The notes beneath the pieces were generated by a model. The model was not told the origin of the DNA. It searched no databases and worked only from the letters and a program-made list of their open reading frames with translations. A stretch of 64,000 nt of DNA. Source: Candidatus Binatia bacterium. GTDB taxonomy: Bacteria > Desulfobacterota > Binatia > Bin18. This document shows, in pieces, positions 51,824 to 61,950 of the stretch (positions are counted from its first letter, which is position 1; each line of letters starts with the position of its first letter). The stretch is taken from contig JAJDTY010000071.1 in NCBI GenBank assembly GCA_022826945.1, forward strand, positions 41,397 to 105,396. The letters run 5' to 3'. A program made the translations under genes and the position numbers.

Positions 51824-52222
51824 TTAGACCCTGCGGCGCTTGGGCGGACGACAACCATTGTGAGGGATAGGCGTAACGTCCCGGATAAGGCTCACCGCAA
51901 ACCCGGCAGATTGCAGGGCGCGCAGAGCCGATTCTCTCCCAGCGCCGGGCCCCTTGACGTGCACCTGAACCGAACGCATACCAGCATCGGCCGCTTTACG
52001 CGCCGCGCTCTCCGCTGCCATCTGGGCGGCAAACGGCGTCCCCTTCCGTGACCCCTTTAGTCCGACACTCCCCGCGCTCGCCCAGGCCACAGTATTTCCT
52101 TGCGGATCGGCGATTGTCACAATAGTATTGTTGAAGGTCGAATAGATATTCACCACACCTTCTGGAATATTTTTCCGAACTTTCTTCTTCCGTGAGACAG
52201 ACCGTCTCGCCGCCTTTGCCAT
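51824..52222 (-). CDS. rpsK: 30S ribosomal protein S11
   Basis: This 132-residue S11 shows the conserved [17 protein letters not shown] stretch (here [14 protein letters not shown]) and the C-terminal [12 protein letters not shown]. It lies on the 30S platform and contacts the mRNA exit region. rpsM is 27 bases upstream, as in the standard rpsM-rpsK-rpsD order. Confidence 0.95.
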   Translation of the reverse strand: MAKAARRSVSRKKKVRKNIPEGVVNIYSTFNNTIVTIADPQGNTVAWASAGSVGLKGSRKGTPFAAQMAAESAARKAADAGMRSVQVHVKGPGAGRESALRALQSAGFAVSLIRDVTPIPHNGCRPPKRRRV

Positions 52223-52249
52223 ACAGTGACCCTCTCCTCGCGCCGCGTA

Positions 52250-52633
52250 TTATTTAGGAGTAGGCGCGACTTTCTTACCGGCAACGGTCCGTCTCGGCCC
52301 CTTACGCGTCCGAGAATTATTTTTTGTCTTTTGACCACGGACCGGCAGATTTCGGCGATGTCGGAGACCCCGGTATGCCCCTATGTCGATATAATGTTTA
52401 ATATGACTCGCAACATCCCGCCTGAGGTCTCCCTCAACACGGTAGTCTTGGTCGATAACCCGCCGAATATGTGCAATCTCATCATCCGCTAACGCATCGG
52501 AATTTGCGTTCGGATCAATGCCTGCCTCGGTCAGAATTTTGAAGGCGGTGACCCGTCCGATCCCATAGATATAGGTGAGGCCGATACCGATTTTCTTGTT
52601 CCGGGGTAATTCGATGCCCGCAATTCGTGCCAT
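52250..52633 (-). CDS. rpsM: 30S ribosomal protein S13
   Basis: This 127-residue S13 has [15 protein letters not shown] at the start. The central [21 protein letters not shown] helix is followed by a basic C-terminal tail ([14 protein letters not shown]). It contacts the P-site tRNA and the 50S central bridge in the 30S head. It follows rpmJ by 42 bases. Confidence 0.95.
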   Translation of the reverse strand: MARIAGIELPRNKKIGIGLTYIYGIGRVTAFKILTEAGIDPNANSDALADDEIAHIRRVIDQDYRVEGDLRRDVASHIKHYIDIGAYRGLRHRRNLPVRGQKTKNNSRTRKGPRRTVAGKKVAPTPK

Positions 52634-52675
52634 ACGCCTTCTCCACTCTTGCTTTCACTCGCGTCAGGAAAACAC

Positions 52676-52789
52676 CTAGCCCTGTCGTTGCTTGTGTCGT
52701 GGGTTTTCACAGATGACCCGTACAATTCCCCTGCGTTTAATAACCTTACATTTTCGACACATTGGTTTCACAGAAGCTCGAACTTTCAT
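52676..52789 (-). CDS. rpmJ: 50S ribosomal protein L36 (zinc-binding form)
   Basis: This 37-residue protein has the zinc ligands Cys11, Cys14, Cys27 and His32. It is the C+ form of L36 ([20 protein letters not shown]). The ATG at 52789 is taken because the protein is complete from there. The frame is open much further upstream without homology. It follows map with a 55-base gap that does not contain infA. Confidence 0.95.
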   Translation of the reverse strand: MKVRASVKPMCRKCKVIKRRGIVRVICENPRHKQRQG

Positions 52790-52844
52790 GCCAACCTCAT
52801 TCCCATTCTTACCTGAAAACGGTTGCGTGTATGAAATTTTTCTC

Positions 52845-53612
52845 TCACACGCTGCTGAGCACCATTGGTCCATCTGCCATGATCGCAACCGAATGCTCGA
52901 AGTGCGCTGAGAGGCTGCCGTCTTTTGTCACAGCAGTCCAGCCATCCTCTAGCATGGCGACTTCCGGAGCGCCTATGTTCACCATGGGCTCAATCGCGAT
53001 GACCATTCCTTCGCGCAAGCGGACGCCCCGGTTCGGCACACCATAATTGGGGACAGGCGGGTCTTCATGCAGCCGACGCCCGATCCCATGTCCAACAAAT
53101 TCTCGCACGACGGAGAAGCCATCTCGCTCGACATGCTCCTGAACTGTGGCAGAGATATCGCCAAGACGGTTGCCAACACAGGCACGGCCTATTCCCGCTT
53201 CAAGGGCGACGGCAGTCGTCTGTAAAAGCTGTCGGGCGGACTGGCCAACCTCTCCAACCGCAAAGGACACCGCAGCGTCACCATAAAATCCGTTATACAC
53301 TACACCAAAATCCAGGCTAACAATATCCCCGTCTTGAATAATCCGCTGGTGAGAGGGGATACCGTGGACGACTTCGTTATTCAAGGAGATACAAATATGA
53401 GCCGGGAACGGAACAGAGCCGTTCCGAATCGTATACCCTTTGAACGCGGTTTTCGCCTTCTTTTTTGGAATCCATTCTTCCGCGATACCATCAATCTCTC
53501 CAGTTGATATCCCTGGTCGAACACGCTGTCGCAGCTCATTCAGGATTTCCGCAACAATGCGATTCGCGGTCCGCATTGTCTCTATCTCTTCGGGGGATTT
53601 CAGAAAAATCAT
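52845..53612 (-). CDS. map: Methionine aminopeptidase type I
   Basis: This 255-residue metalloenzyme removes the N-terminal methionine from new proteins. The metal ligands are Asp101, Asp112, His175, Glu208 and Glu239. [12 protein letters not shown] and the EPMVNIG segment are typical. It follows secY by 25 bases in the spc operon. adk, often between secY and map, is absent. Confidence 0.95.
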   Translation of the reverse strand: MIFLKSPEEIETMRTANRIVAEILNELRQRVRPGISTGEIDGIAEEWIPKKKAKTAFKGYTIRNGSVPFPAHICISLNNEVVHGIPSHQRIIQDGDIVSLDFGVVYNGFYGDAAVSFAVGEVGQSARQLLQTTAVALEAGIGRACVGNRLGDISATVQEHVERDGFSVVREFVGHGIGRRLHEDPPVPNYGVPNRGVRLREGMVIAIEPMVNIGAPEVAMLEDGWTAVTKDGSLSAHFEHSVAIMADGPMVLSSV

Positions 53613-53637
53613 CGGTGAGAAAACAGGACAGCGATCT

Positions 53638-54948
53638 CTACCCTCGCCTCCCTCTAATGCGCCCGCGCTTCATAAAGCCTTCATAGTTTCTCATGATGAG
53701 CTGTGTTTCAATCTGAGCGACGGTGTCCAGAGCGACGCCAACGACAATAAGCAGCGCCGTCCCCCCAAAGAAAAACGGCACATTAAAAGACCCCACCAGG
53801 AGATTAGGCAAAACACAGATGATGGAGACATACAGTGCTCCAGTCAACGTTATCCGACTTAAGACCCGATCAATATAGTCCGCCGTGCGTTGCCCAGGAC
53901 GGATGCCAGGAATAAATCCGCCATTTTTTTTCATATTGTCGGCAACGTCAGTAGGATTGAAGACAACAGCAGTATAAAAATAGCAGAAGAAAATGATCAT
54001 CGCGACATAACTGAGGTTATAGATCGACCCTCCCGGCGTCAGTACATTTGCAACGGTTTGGGCCCACGGATGGTCGGCAAAACCGGCGATGGTCGCCGGA
54101 AAAATCAAGACCGAGGAGGCAAAAATCGGGGGAATAACCCCCGCAGTGTTCACTTTCAGGGGCAGATGAGAACTTTGCCCACCATAGACTCTTCGACCTA
54201 TAACTCGTTTTGCATACTGCACCGGAATGCGGCGCTGCCCACGTTCCATAAAAATCACTGCGGCAACGATAGCTACCATGCCGACTAACAGGAGCAGCAG
54301 CAAAAGGATGCTTAATTCGCCCTCTCGAACAAACTCCGTTGTTGCGGTCACCGCTGAGGGAATACTGGCAACAATACCGGCGAATATGATGAGAGATATG
54401 CCATTGCCAACGCCACGCTCGGTAATCTGTTCGCCTAACCACATGATGAAAGCAGTACCGGCGGCCAGCGTAATCATCGTCATGAGACGAAATCCCCAGC
54501 CTGGATTAAAAACAACTAAGCTTCCGCCAGGAGCCTGAATCTGTTCGAGTCCGATGCTGATAAAGAGACCCTGGAGAAGAGCTAAACCGACCGTGCTGTA
54601 GCGTGTATACTGAGTGATCTTGCGCCGGCCTTGCTCCCCTTCTTTCGACAGGCGCTCAAGGGTTGGGACGACGACGGTGAGGAGTTGGAAAATAATGGAG
54701 GCGCTAATATAGGGCATAATGCCCAGGGCGAAGATAGAGAAACGCTCCAGAGCACCGCCAGAAAAAAGATTCACCAAGCCAAAAACAGTACTGGCCGCTT
54801 GCTCGAAGAACGCCGCAAGTGCCTCTCCATCAATACCTGGAGTGGGGATCGCCACGCCGATGCGGTAGACGGCGAGCAAGGCAAAGGTAAAGAGGAGCCG
54901 GCGGCGCAGGTCTGATATCTTGGTTGCGTTTTGTAAGCCTTCGAGCAT
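53638..54948 (-). CDS. secY: Preprotein translocase subunit SecY
   Basis: This 436-residue protein is the channel subunit of the Sec translocon, with about ten membrane helices. It has the plug and pore segments typical of SecY (PYISASIIFQLL and GQRRIPVQYAKRVIGR) and a basic C-terminal tail (RGRIRGRRG). The ATG sits two bases after rplO. It is in the classical rplO-secY position. Confidence 0.95.
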   Translation of the reverse strand: MLEGLQNATKISDLRRRLLFTFALLAVYRIGVAIPTPGIDGEALAAFFEQAASTVFGLVNLFSGGALERFSIFALGIMPYISASIIFQLLTVVVPTLERLSKEGEQGRRKITQYTRYSTVGLALLQGLFISIGLEQIQAPGGSLVVFNPGWGFRLMTMITLAAGTAFIMWLGEQITERGVGNGISLIIFAGIVASIPSAVTATTEFVREGELSILLLLLLLVGMVAIVAAVIFMERGQRRIPVQYAKRVIGRRVYGGQSSHLPLKVNTAGVIPPIFASSVLIFPATIAGFADHPWAQTVANVLTPGGSIYNLSYVAMIIFFCYFYTAVVFNPTDVADNMKKNGGFIPGIRPGQRTADYIDRVLSRITLTGALYVSIICVLPNLLVGSFNVPFFFGGTALLIVVGVALDTVAQIETQLIMRNYEGFMKRGRIRGRRG

Positions 54949-54950
54949 GG

Positions 54951-55391
54951 CTACTCGCCCTCGGCTGTCCCCCCCAGCGCCGTAATCTTTTCACGCGCTT
55001 GCGCGCTAAAGGCATGGGCTCTTACGGTCAGGGCCTTTGTCAGTTCCCCCTTTGCTAATATTTTGACTTTACACTTACGACCATTCACGAGGCCAGACTG
55101 ACGGAACACCTCAAGATCAACGACACTACCCGCCTCAAAGCGCTCCAAGCTCCCGATGTTGATGATGGTGTACTCTTGTCGAAATGGATTGTGAAATCCC
55201 CGTTTGGGTAACCTGCGGGAGAGCGGCATTTGTCCACCTTCATAGCCAGGTGGGATATTGCCACCAGAGCGCGCGCCGCTTCCTTTATGCCCGCGGCCTG
55301 CTGTTTTGCCGAGTCCGGAGCCCGGACCGCGGCCGACCCGCTTTCGTTTTTTCATCGACCCGGAGGCGGGCCGTAAGTGACTAAGATCCAT
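54951..55391 (-). CDS. rplO: 50S ribosomal protein L15
   Basis: This 146-residue L15 starts [26 protein letters not shown], the typical first block, followed by [17 protein letters not shown] and [12 protein letters not shown]. The ATG at 55391 overlaps the rpmD stop by 11 bases. L15 is a late-assembly large-subunit protein. The following gene is secY. Confidence 0.95.
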   Translation of the reverse strand: MDLSHLRPASGSMKKRKRVGRGPGSGLGKTAGRGHKGSGARSGGNIPPGYEGGQMPLSRRLPKRGFHNPFRQEYTIINIGSLERFEAGSVVDLEVFRQSGLVNGRKCKVKILAKGELTKALTVRAHAFSAQAREKITALGGTAEGE

Positions 55392-55584
55392 TCTCGCGCA
55401 CCTCAATAAGATGGGATACTCGATTCACCATCCCTTGGAGTGAGGGTGAATCGTTCCGCAGCACAGTCTTCCCAACGCGGGTGAGTCCAAGACCGCGCAG
55501 GGTCTCGCGCTGACGCCGGGTGCCTCCAATTGCACTCCGCTTCAAGGTGATGGCTAAGACCTGCCCTTTTCCTGCGTCGGCCAT
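55381..55584 (-). CDS. rpmD: 50S ribosomal protein L30
   Basis: This 67-residue L30 has the conserved LKRSAIGGTRRQRETLRGLGL core and the VNRVSHLIEV ending. It is slightly longer at the C-terminus than the shortest relatives. The gene overlaps rplO by 11 bases and follows rpsE by three. Confidence 0.94.
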   Translation of the reverse strand: MADAGKGQVLAITLKRSAIGGTRRQRETLRGLGLTRVGKTVLRNDSPSLQGMVNRVSHLIEVRENGS

Positions 55585-55587
55585 GCC

Positions 55588-56100
55588 CTATCCTTTCATA
55601 CTCAGCGCGGGTTTCCCCCTCCGCTCGGCAACCTGCTCCGGACCGTCCAGACTCTCCAGGGCAGCCAGTGTAGCCTTTACGGAGTTATGCGGATTCGTCG
55701 ATCCGAGACATTTTGTGAGCGCGTTCCGTACACCAGCTAGTTCCATAACGATACGCACACCGCCACCCGCGATGAGGCCAGTACCGGCCGCGGCGGGTTT
55801 GAGTAACACCTTGCCCGCACCGTGCCGACCAATAACCGCGTAAGGTAAGGTATCTTCGACGAGCGGCACGCGAATCAAAGACTTCTTCGCGTGCTCAACG
55901 CCTTTCCGAATGGCTTCTGGGACTTCGTGAGCCTTCCCCAAGCCGTAGCCGACATGCCCTGCACCGTCCCCAGCCACAACAACGGCGCTGAAACTAAAAC
56001 GGCGTCCACCCTTGACCACTTTACTCACGCGATTGATATGAACGACCTTCTCTTGAATATCGAGTTCGTCAGGATTAATCCGATCATCGTCAGTCGCCAC
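55588..56100 (-). CDS. rpsE: 30S ribosomal protein S5
   Basis: This 170-residue S5 has the N-terminal RNA-binding domain with [17 protein letters not shown] and the C-terminal domain with [21 protein letters not shown]. It helps decoding accuracy and has a role in mRNA helicase activity at the 30S entry. It starts with about ten acidic residues before the core, a short extension. Confidence 0.95.
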   Translation of the reverse strand: MATDDDRINPDELDIQEKVVHINRVSKVVKGGRRFSFSAVVVAGDGAGHVGYGLGKAHEVPEAIRKGVEHAKKSLIRVPLVEDTLPYAVIGRHGAGKVLLKPAAAGTGLIAGGGVRIVMELAGVRNALTKCLGSTNPHNSVKATLAALESLDGPEQVAERRGKPALSMKG

Positions 56101-56111
56101 AGGTATACTCC

Positions 56112-56483
56112 TTAGAGTTGTAGGCCAGCCTCGCGTGCTGCGTCGGCGACCGCGCGAACCTGTCCATGAAAGAGGAATCCGTTCCGATCAAAAACGACGG
56201 TCTGTATCCCCTGCTCTTGACACTTTTTCGCAATGAGCTGTCCTATCTCTTTTGCCGCAGAGACCGTCGCCGCTTTTTGCTGCATCCGCTCTTTGAGGTC
56301 TGCCGAAAGGGTTGAGACGGACGCTAAAGACCGACCACTCTCATCAGAGACCACTTGGGCGTAGAGATGCTTATTGCTGCGGTAGATGCATAGGCGCGGT
56401 CGACTGTCCGTTCCACGCACTTTCCGTCTGATCCGCTTTCGACGGAGCAGGCGGCTCCGTTCACGAGGGTTCGTCCCGGCCAT
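56112..56483 (-). CDS. rplR: 50S ribosomal protein L18
   Basis: This 123-residue L18 binds 5S rRNA together with L5 and L25. It starts with an Arg-rich block ([18 protein letters not shown]) and contains [13 protein letters not shown] and [24 protein letters not shown] near the end. It lies 2 bases after rplF and 11 before rpsE. Confidence 0.95.
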   Translation of the reverse strand: MAGTNPRERSRLLRRKRIRRKVRGTDSRPRLCIYRSNKHLYAQVVSDESGRSLASVSTLSADLKERMQQKAATVSAAKEIGQLIAKKCQEQGIQTVVFDRNGFLFHGQVRAVADAAREAGLQL

Positions 56484-56485
56484 TC

Positions 56486-57034
56486 CTATCCTCCAGCAGC
56501 AACAGCGGTCTTTCCAGCTTTTCTCCGCACATGCTCATCTATGTATTTAATCCCTTTTCCCTTATAGGGCTCAGGTGGCCGCAGCCGACGGATTGACGCT
56601 GCGACTTCTCCGACAAGTTGCTTATCAATGCCCTCAATTGTAATCTGCGTCTGGCGATCAACCTTGGCGCTGATCCCTGCAGGCAGTTGGAAGAAAATAG
56701 GGTGAGAAAACCCAAGGTTCAACTGGAGGATATCCTTCACCGCGTCGGCCCGATATCCGACTCCATTAATTTCCAGCACCTTTGAAAACCCAGCCGAGAC
56801 CCCTTGAACGGCATTGGCAACAAGCTTCCGAGTGAGCCCTTGCCGTGCTTTAGAGCGGCGAGAATCATCTGCCCGGATCAACAGCACACTGGAGGTCGTA
56901 ATTTCAACCGAGAGGGCAGGGTCGACCGGCACGTCTAGGACCCCCTTTGGTCCTTCAGCCGTTAGCGTTCCCTGGTCGTATGAAACTTTTACCACATCCG
57001 GTAGCGGGACCGGCTTGTGTCCAACACCAGCCAT
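56486..57034 (-). CDS. rplF: 50S ribosomal protein L6
   Basis: This 182-residue L6 has two related domains, with the sarcin-ricin-loop-binding C-terminal part (RRLRPPEPYKGKGIKYIDE). The ATG at 57034 is chosen because AAAGGACAT precedes it and MAGVGHKPVPLP is the usual L6 start. A frame open upstream has no homology. It follows rpsH by 22 bases. Confidence 0.95.
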   Translation of the reverse strand: MAGVGHKPVPLPDVVKVSYDQGTLTAEGPKGVLDVPVDPALSVEITTSSVLLIRADDSRRSKARQGLTRKLVANAVQGVSAGFSKVLEINGVGYRADAVKDILQLNLGFSHPIFFQLPAGISAKVDRQTQITIEGIDKQLVGEVAASIRRLRPPEPYKGKGIKYIDEHVRRKAGKTAVAAGG

Positions 57035-57056
57035 ATGTCCTTTTCCTCTTTCTTCT

Positions 57057-57452
57057 TTACCACGCACTACACAGGACTTCCCCACCGACGTGAAGCGCGC
57101 GGGCCTCCCGATCAACGATAACGCCCCGAGAGGTCGACAGAATATTCACTCCAAGTCCGTTCCGCACGGCGGGGATCGCATCGGCCCGTACGTAGGTTCG
57201 TAGGCTCGGCTTACTCACACGTTGCACACCATGGAGTGCAGGGTGTCCTGTAGCATCATATTTGAGTTCAATGATGAGATAGGGAAATCCGTTATCCTCA
57301 ACGTTACGATAATCCTGGATGAAGCCTTCACTGACAAGGATTTGAACAATAGCTTCCTTGATACGGGAGCGCGGCACCGAGACCGTCTTTTTCCGTGCCC
57401 GTAACGCGTTGCGGATACACGTCAACAAATCGGCAATAGGGTCAGTCTGCAT
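57057..57452 (-). CDS. rpsH: 30S ribosomal protein S8
   Basis: This 131-residue S8 starts MQTDPIADLLTCIRNA and ends with the RNA-binding STSRGVIVDREARALHVGGE-type segment. It is a primary 16S rRNA binder and in many bacteria represses the spc operon. AGGGGAGAGG is present before the ATG at 57452. Longer frames upstream are not conserved. Confidence 0.95.
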   Translation of the reverse strand: MQTDPIADLLTCIRNALRARKKTVSVPRSRIKEAIVQILVSEGFIQDYRNVEDNGFPYLIIELKYDATGHPALHGVQRVSKPSLRTYVRADAIPAVRNGLGVNILSTSRGVIVDREARALHVGGEVLCSAW

Positions 57453-57463
57453 AGTCCTCTCCC

Positions 57464-57649
57464 CTACCAACTTGCCTTGGTCATGCCAGGAATTTGGCCC
57501 TTCAGTGCATAGGTCCGCAAGCAGATACGGCACATACGGAATCGACGATAGAAACCACGCGAACGACCACATAGCGGACAGCGATTATATTCCCGAACGC
57601 GAAACTTTGGCTTCCGTTGTGCCTTTACGCGCAAACATGTTCGTGCCAT
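57464..57649 (-). CDS. rpsZ: 30S ribosomal protein S14 type Z (zinc-binding)
   Basis: This 61-residue S14 is the short zinc-binding type. The ligands are Cys24, Cys27, Cys40 and Cys43 (CPLC and CRIC). The long C- form found in some Proteobacteria is not seen here. It lies between rplE and rpsH, 5 and 11 bases away. Confidence 0.95.
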   Translation of the reverse strand: MARTCLRVKAQRKPKFRVREYNRCPLCGRSRGFYRRFRMCRICLRTYALKGQIPGMTKASW

Positions 57650-57654
57650 AGCTC

Positions 57655-58194
57655 TTAACTCCGAAAGGGCATACCAAGGGCCCGCAGTAATGCACGCCCC
57701 TCTATATCTGTTTTCGCCGTCGTTACCATAGAGACGGTAAACCCTTTTATTTGATCAATCTTATCCAAATTTATTTCAGGGAAGATCGTATGCTCCCGAA
57801 TCCCGAGAGAATAATTCCCGCGACCGTCAAAAGAACTATCGGATATGCCTCGAAAGTCTCTCACGCGGGGAAGCGCGACATTGACGAGACGGTCAAAAAA
57901 TTCATACATACGTTCCCCGCGTAACGTGACCGCACAGCCGATCGTCATGCCTTCCCGGAGTTTAAAATTTGCAATCGATTTGTGAGCCCGAGTGACCACC
58001 GGTTTCTGTCCCACAATCAGTCCAATTTCCTCGACACTACTTTCGAGCAATTTGGCGTTTGTGGCCCCTTCTCCCAGCCCCATGTTGACAACGATCTTTG
58101 ACAGACGGGGAACCTGCATCACGTTGGCACACCCCAACTCTTGCTTCAGAGCGGGCAGTATTTGTCTATAGTAGAGGTCTTTAATACGAGCCAT
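57655..58194 (-). CDS. rplE: 50S ribosomal protein L5
   Basis: This 179-residue L5 binds 5S rRNA and contacts P-site tRNA. Conserved segments are [39 protein letters not shown] and [17 protein letters not shown]. The gene starts five bases after rplX and is followed by rpsZ. Confidence 0.95.
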   Translation of the reverse strand: MARIKDLYYRQILPALKQELGCANVMQVPRLSKIVVNMGLGEGATNAKLLESSVEEIGLIVGQKPVVTRAHKSIANFKLREGMTIGCAVTLRGERMYEFFDRLVNVALPRVRDFRGISDSSFDGRGNYSLGIREHTIFPEINLDKIDQIKGFTVSMVTTAKTDIEGRALLRALGMPFRS

Positions 58195-58199
58195 AACTC

Positions 58200-58514
58200 T
58201 TAGTCCAACACATTCCCGGTTCGCCGACTCACCCGCATCTTCCGTCCATCGACGACCTTGAACCCGACCCGAGTCGGGCGTCCATCTTGGGGGTCGACCA
58301 GCATCAGATTTGAGAGATGAATGGAAGCCTCTTTTTCCAATATCCCGCCAGAGTCTTGTGGCCCACGCGGCTTGACGTGGCGCTTGACCATATTGAGGCG
58401 CTCAACAACGGCTCGGTTCTGTTTCGGCTGGACCCGGATGACCTTTCCGATTTTCCCTCGCTCTTTTCCAGCGAGAATCATCACAGAATCATTTTTTTTA
58501 ATGCGTGCAGCCAT
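58200..58514 (-). CDS. rplX: 50S ribosomal protein L24
   Basis: This 104-residue L24 carries the KOW motif ([18 protein letters not shown]) and the conserved [14 protein letters not shown] segment. It starts large-subunit assembly by binding the 5' end of 23S rRNA. It is between rplN and rplE, with gaps of eight and five bases. Confidence 0.95.
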   Translation of the reverse strand: MAARIKKNDSVMILAGKERGKIGKVIRVQPKQNRAVVERLNMVKRHVKPRGPQDSGGILEKEASIHLSNLMLVDPQDGRPTRVGFKVVDGRKMRVSRRTGNVLD

Positions 58515-58522
58515 GGCCTGTC

Positions 58523-58891
58523 CTACAACACCTCTGGAGCGAGGGAAATAATTTTCATAAAACGCTTCGCCCGTAGCTCCCGCGCCACGGGTCCGAAAAT
58601 ACGTGTTCCAAGCGGCTCACGCTGGTTATCGAGTAGCACAGCGGAATTGGTGTCAAAACGAATATACGAGCCATCTGGACGGCCGAGTTCCTTAGCCGTC
58701 CGGACAACGACGGCGCGCATCACATCGCCTTTTTTCACTTTTGCATTGGGAATAGCTTCCCGAACCGAGACAACAACTTCATCACCAACCGACGCATACC
58801 TCCGACGTGTCCCACCGAGGACACGAATACACCGGACGCGTCGCGCCCCCGAGTTATCGGCAACATCAAGCACGGATTCCACCTGAATCAT
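58523..58891 (-). CDS. rplN: 50S ribosomal protein L14
   Basis: This 122-residue L14 starts [27 protein letters not shown], the highly conserved N-terminus, and ends with the standard [14 protein letters not shown]. It forms part of the 50S-30S bridge B8 and binds RsfS. It follows rpsQ by 12 bases. Confidence 0.95.
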   Translation of the reverse strand: MIQVESVLDVADNSGARRVRCIRVLGGTRRRYASVGDEVVVSVREAIPNAKVKKGDVMRAVVVRTAKELGRPDGSYIRFDTNSAVLLDNQREPLGTRIFGPVARELRAKRFMKIISLAPEVL

Positions 58892-58903
58892 ACGCCTCTC
58901 TCT

Positions 58904-59170
58904 TTACTGGACCGACCCTGATGTTTCCGATTTCAATATCGCTCGTATGCGCCAGCGTTTATCTCGGCTGATGGGTCTCGTTTCCGTAATGGTGACAATA
59001 TCTCCAGTCCGGCATTCATTGGCAGGGTCGTGCGCTTTATATTTTTTCCGTTGACGAATGTACTTCTTGTACATCGGATGACGGACAAGCCGCTCAACTT
59101 GGACCGTGACAGTTTTGTCCATTTTATCACTGACGACGAACCCTTGTCTGACTTTCCGGTTTCCAGGCAC
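58904..59170 (-). CDS. rpsQ: 30S ribosomal protein S17
   Basis: This 88-residue S17 has the [28 protein letters not shown] block and the later [17 protein letters not shown] start at 59170 is used, with GGAG six bases before it inside the end of rpmC. The stop of rpmC lies three bases before. Confidence 0.94.
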   Translation of the reverse strand: MPGNRKVRQGFVVSDKMDKTVTVQVERLVRHPMYKKYIRQRKKYKAHDPANECRTGDIVTITETRPISRDKRWRIRAILKSETSGSVQ

Positions 59171-59172
59171 AC

Positions 59173-59382
59173 CTAGCTCCGTTCTTTACTCGCGGTGCGA
59201 ATACGTTCATGTTGTATGGTCTTGACCCGAGCAATATCTCGACGAATTTTTCGGATTCGCATGGCGTCTTCAATCTGCCCTGTCCCTCTCCTCAGGCGGA
59301 GACGAAAGAGTTCTTCGCTCAGTTCTCGTGCTTTTCCCTGCATTTCTTCGTCGGTCAACTCTCGGACCTCACGCGCTCGCAT
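59173..59382 (-). CDS. rpmC: 50S ribosomal protein L29
   Basis: This 69-residue L29 is a two-helix protein near the peptide exit tunnel and a docking site for signal recognition particle and trigger factor. Typical parts are [44 protein letters not shown]. It overlaps rplP by 14 bases and is followed directly by rpsQ. Confidence 0.94.
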   Translation of the reverse strand: MRAREVRELTDEEMQGKARELSEELFRLRLRRGTGQIEDAMRIRKIRRDIARVKTIQHERIRTASKERS

Positions 59383-59797
59383 ATGTCGCTCCTAGTCGCT
59401 CTCGTATCTGCGTACTGACAGGCAGTTTATTGGCAGCAAGCCGTAGCGCCTCACGGGCAGTCTCACGAGGGACGCCTTCGATTTCAAAGAGCATCCGTCC
59501 AGGCTTAACAACAGCAACCCAAAATTCGGGCGATGCCTTGCCCTTCCCCATCCGTGTTTCCGTCGGTTTTTTGGTCACTGGCTTATCGGGGAAGATACGT
59601 ATCCAGATACGCCCCCCGCGGCGGACATGACGGGTCAAGGCAATCCGGGCGGCTTCTATCTGGCGAGCAGTCACCCAGCCACGTTCTGTCGTTTGCAAGC
59701 CGTAATCGCCAAACGAGAGGGCAGCACCACGGTGGGCGTTACCGTATATACGCCTCCGTTGCTGTTTTCGGAACTTCGTTTTCCTGGGCGAGAGCAT
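59369..59797 (-). CDS. rplP: 50S ribosomal protein L16
   Basis: This 142-residue L16 starts [24 protein letters not shown] and contains [35 protein letters not shown] segments, the A-site tRNA contact. It is needed for late 50S assembly. It follows rpsC by 12 bases and overlaps rpmC. Confidence 0.95.
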   Translation of the reverse strand: MLSPRKTKFRKQQRRRIYGNAHRGAALSFGDYGLQTTERGWVTARQIEAARIALTRHVRRGGRIWIRIFPDKPVTKKPTETRMGKGKASPEFWVAVVKPGRMLFEIEGVPRETAREALRLAANKLPVSTQIRERLGATYASA

Positions 59798-59809
59798 ATC
59801 TGGCGTCCT

Positions 59810-60472
59810 TTACGCACTCACGGTTGAGCGATGCTGTTCCTCTTCTTTCGTGAGGACTTCACCTCGGAATATCCATACCTTCACCCCAATCACACCATAC
59901 GTAGTTCGGGCTTCTGCCACACCATAGCTGATATCGGCCCGCAAGGTATGCAGCGGCACCCGCCCTTCTCGGTACCACTCGGTACGGGCGATCTCCGCTC
60001 CACCGAGCCGCCCCGAACAACGTACCTTCACTCCCTGTGCTCCCATGCGAATAGCGCGTGTCACGCTCTCCTTCATGGCACGCCGAAAGGCCACCCGTCG
60101 CTCAAGCTGAAGGGCGACGTTTTCAGAGACGAGTTGTGCGTCTAGATCGGGACGTCGTACTTCGTGGATATTCAGATAGACTTCTCTATCGGTTTGCTGG
60201 GCGAGGTCGGTTTTCAGCTTTTCTATCTCCACCCCTTTTTTCCCAATCACAATACCGGGGCGAGCGGTATAGATATTGATCTTTGCCTTGTTCGCGGCGC
60301 GCTCTACTTCAATTTTCGCAATCCCGGCATGATAGAGACGCTTCTTAATGAACTCCCGGATGCGAATATCATCGTGCAGCAGCGTGGCGTATTCTCTCTC
60401 TGCAAACCAGCGAGACTCCCAGCCTTCGAGCACGCCAACCCTAAACCCTTTCGGGTGTACTTTCTGCCCCAT
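59810..60472 (-). CDS. rpsC: 30S ribosomal protein S3
   Basis: This 220-residue S3 has an N-terminal KH domain with [10 protein letters not shown] (about 77-86) and a C-terminal domain with [27 protein letters not shown] sequence ([19 protein letters not shown] here). It lines the mRNA entry and helps its unwinding. It follows rplV by 16 bases. Confidence 0.95.
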   Translation of the reverse strand: MGQKVHPKGFRVGVLEGWESRWFAEREYATLLHDDIRIREFIKKRLYHAGIAKIEVERAANKAKINIYTARPGIVIGKKGVEIEKLKTDLAQQTDREVYLNIHEVRRPDLDAQLVSENVALQLERRVAFRRAMKESVTRAIRMGAQGVKVRCSGRLGGAEIARTEWYREGRVPLHTLRADISYGVAEARTTYGVIGVKVWIFRGEVLTKEEEQHRSTVSA

Positions 60473-60488
60473 CCTATTCTTCTTTCGT

Positions 60489-60821
60489 CTATTTCTCGTC
60501 TACAATAATCGTAAAATGACTCGTACGCTTCCGAATCGGTGTTGCACGTCCATGCGCACGTGGGGTAAAGCGCCGAAAAGTTGCTCCCCCGTTTACGGTG
60601 GCCTGTTTCACATACAATGTATCAGGATCAACATTCTGCGTGTCGGTGGCGTTAGCAATGGCAGCTTGGAGCGTTTTTGTAAAAACACGGGCTGCCTTCT
60701 TCTGGGAAAAGCGCAGTACCATCAGCGCTTCTTCGACCTGTTTCCCACGGATGAGGTCTGCCACTAAGCGGGCTTTCCGCGGCGCCATTCGCACATGACG
60801 AGTGATTGAGCGAACCTCCAT
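60489..60821 (-). CDS. rplV: 50S ribosomal protein L22
   Basis: This 110-residue L22 lines the peptide exit tunnel with its long beta-hairpin ([21 protein letters not shown]). It starts with the [20 protein letters not shown] segment that binds 23S rRNA. Changes in the hairpin give macrolide resistance in other bacteria, and no change could be judged here. It follows rpsS by 12 bases. Confidence 0.95.
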   Translation of the reverse strand: MEVRSITRHVRMAPRKARLVADLIRGKQVEEALMVLRFSQKKAARVFTKTLQAAIANATDTQNVDPDTLYVKQATVNGGATFRRFTPRAHGRATPIRKRTSHFTIIVDEK

Positions 60822-60833
60822 AGCTGCTACCTT

Positions 60834-61118
60834 CTATCTCCTTTTCACATCACCCTTCTTATCCCCGGCATGGCCATAGAATGTCCGCGTTGGGGAAAAT
60901 TCACCAAGTTTATGACCGACCATATTTTCCGTCACATAGACGGGGATGAATTTCCTTCCATTGTGCACGGCGAATGTCAATCCAATCATTTCGGGGGTAA
61001 TTGTGGACCGGCGGGACCAAGTTTTAATCACTTTTTTATCACCGCTTTGTACGGCCGTATCGACCTTCTTCAACAAGTGGTCGTCAATGAATGGACCTTT
61101 TTTGACTGAGCGGGGCAT
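60834..61118 (-). CDS. rpsS: 30S ribosomal protein S19
   Basis: This 94-residue S19 starts [16 protein letters not shown] and ends with [16 protein letters not shown]. It binds 16S rRNA in the head with S13. The ATG at 61118 begins right after the rplB stop and is chosen over one 24 bases upstream. Confidence 0.95.
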   Translation of the reverse strand: MPRSVKKGPFIDDHLLKKVDTAVQSGDKKVIKTWSRRSTITPEMIGLTFAVHNGRKFIPVYVTENMVGHKLGEFSPTRTFYGHAGDKKGDVKRR

Positions 61119-61119
61119 C

Positions 61120-61947
61120 TTATTTCTTTCTCTTCTGGACAATATATTTGTCTGACTTTGAGCGTCGTCTAGTCTTATACCCCTTGGCTAGCACCCCCCA
61201 AGGACTCATGGGATGATTCCCTTTGCTTCTTCCTTCACCTCCCCCAAGTGGGTGGTCTACCGGATTCATAGCAATACCTCGCACACGCGGCCGATGGCCA
61301 AACCAGCGGCTCCGACCCGCCTTCCCGTACGAGACATTCTCATGGTCGAGGTTGCCGACCTGGCCGATAGTGGCTTTGCAGTTTTGATGTACCAGCCGCA
61401 TTTCTCCCGAAGGGAGCTTCACGGTTGCATACACGCCTTCTCTCGCCATCAGCTGTGCAGCGGTCCCGGCACTCCTGACAATCTGAGCCCCTTTGCCTAT
61501 CTTCAGCTCGATGTTGTGAATAATCGTACCAACCGGAATACATCGCAACGGCAAACAATTACCAGGCCGAATATCCGCCGATTCTCCTGACATGACAACA
61601 TGACCAACAGCCAGACCAGCGGGGGCAAGGATGTAGCGCTTCTCTCCATCCCGATAATGGAGTTGAGCAATATGGGCAGAACGGTTTGGGTCATATTCTA
61701 TAGCAGCAACCTTCGCCCCAATACCGTCCTTGTCACGGCGGAAGTCTATCAAACGATACCGTCGTTTATGTCCACCCCCCCGGTGAAGGATAGTGAGTCG
61801 CCCTCTATTATTCCGCCCACCACGCTTATGGAGGGGTGCCAGCAAGGACCGCTCCGGCCCTTCTTTTGTCTTCGTGATCTCACTAAAGCTGGAGACACTT
61901 TGGAAACGTCTCCCAGCAGACGTTGGTTTGTACTGTCGGACAGCCAC
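61120..61947 (-). CDS. rplB: 50S ribosomal protein L2
   Basis: This 275-residue L2 is needed for peptidyl transfer and subunit joining. It has KPTSAGRR near the start, the SH3-like and OB-like core, and the conserved C-terminal [25 protein letters not shown] with the critical His. It starts three bases after rplW and ends one base before rpsS. Confidence 0.95.
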   Translation of the reverse strand: MAVRQYKPTSAGRRFQSVSSFSEITKTKEGPERSLLAPLHKRGGRNNRGRLTILHRGGGHKRRYRLIDFRRDKDGIGAKVAAIEYDPNRSAHIAQLHYRDGEKRYILAPAGLAVGHVVMSGESADIRPGNCLPLRCIPVGTIIHNIELKIGKGAQIVRSAGTAAQLMAREGVYATVKLPSGEMRLVHQNCKATIGQVGNLDHENVSYGKAGRSRWFGHRPRVRGIAMNPVDHPLGGGEGRSKGNHPMSPWGVLAKGYKTRRRSKSDKYIVQKRKK

Positions 61948-61950
61948 GAG

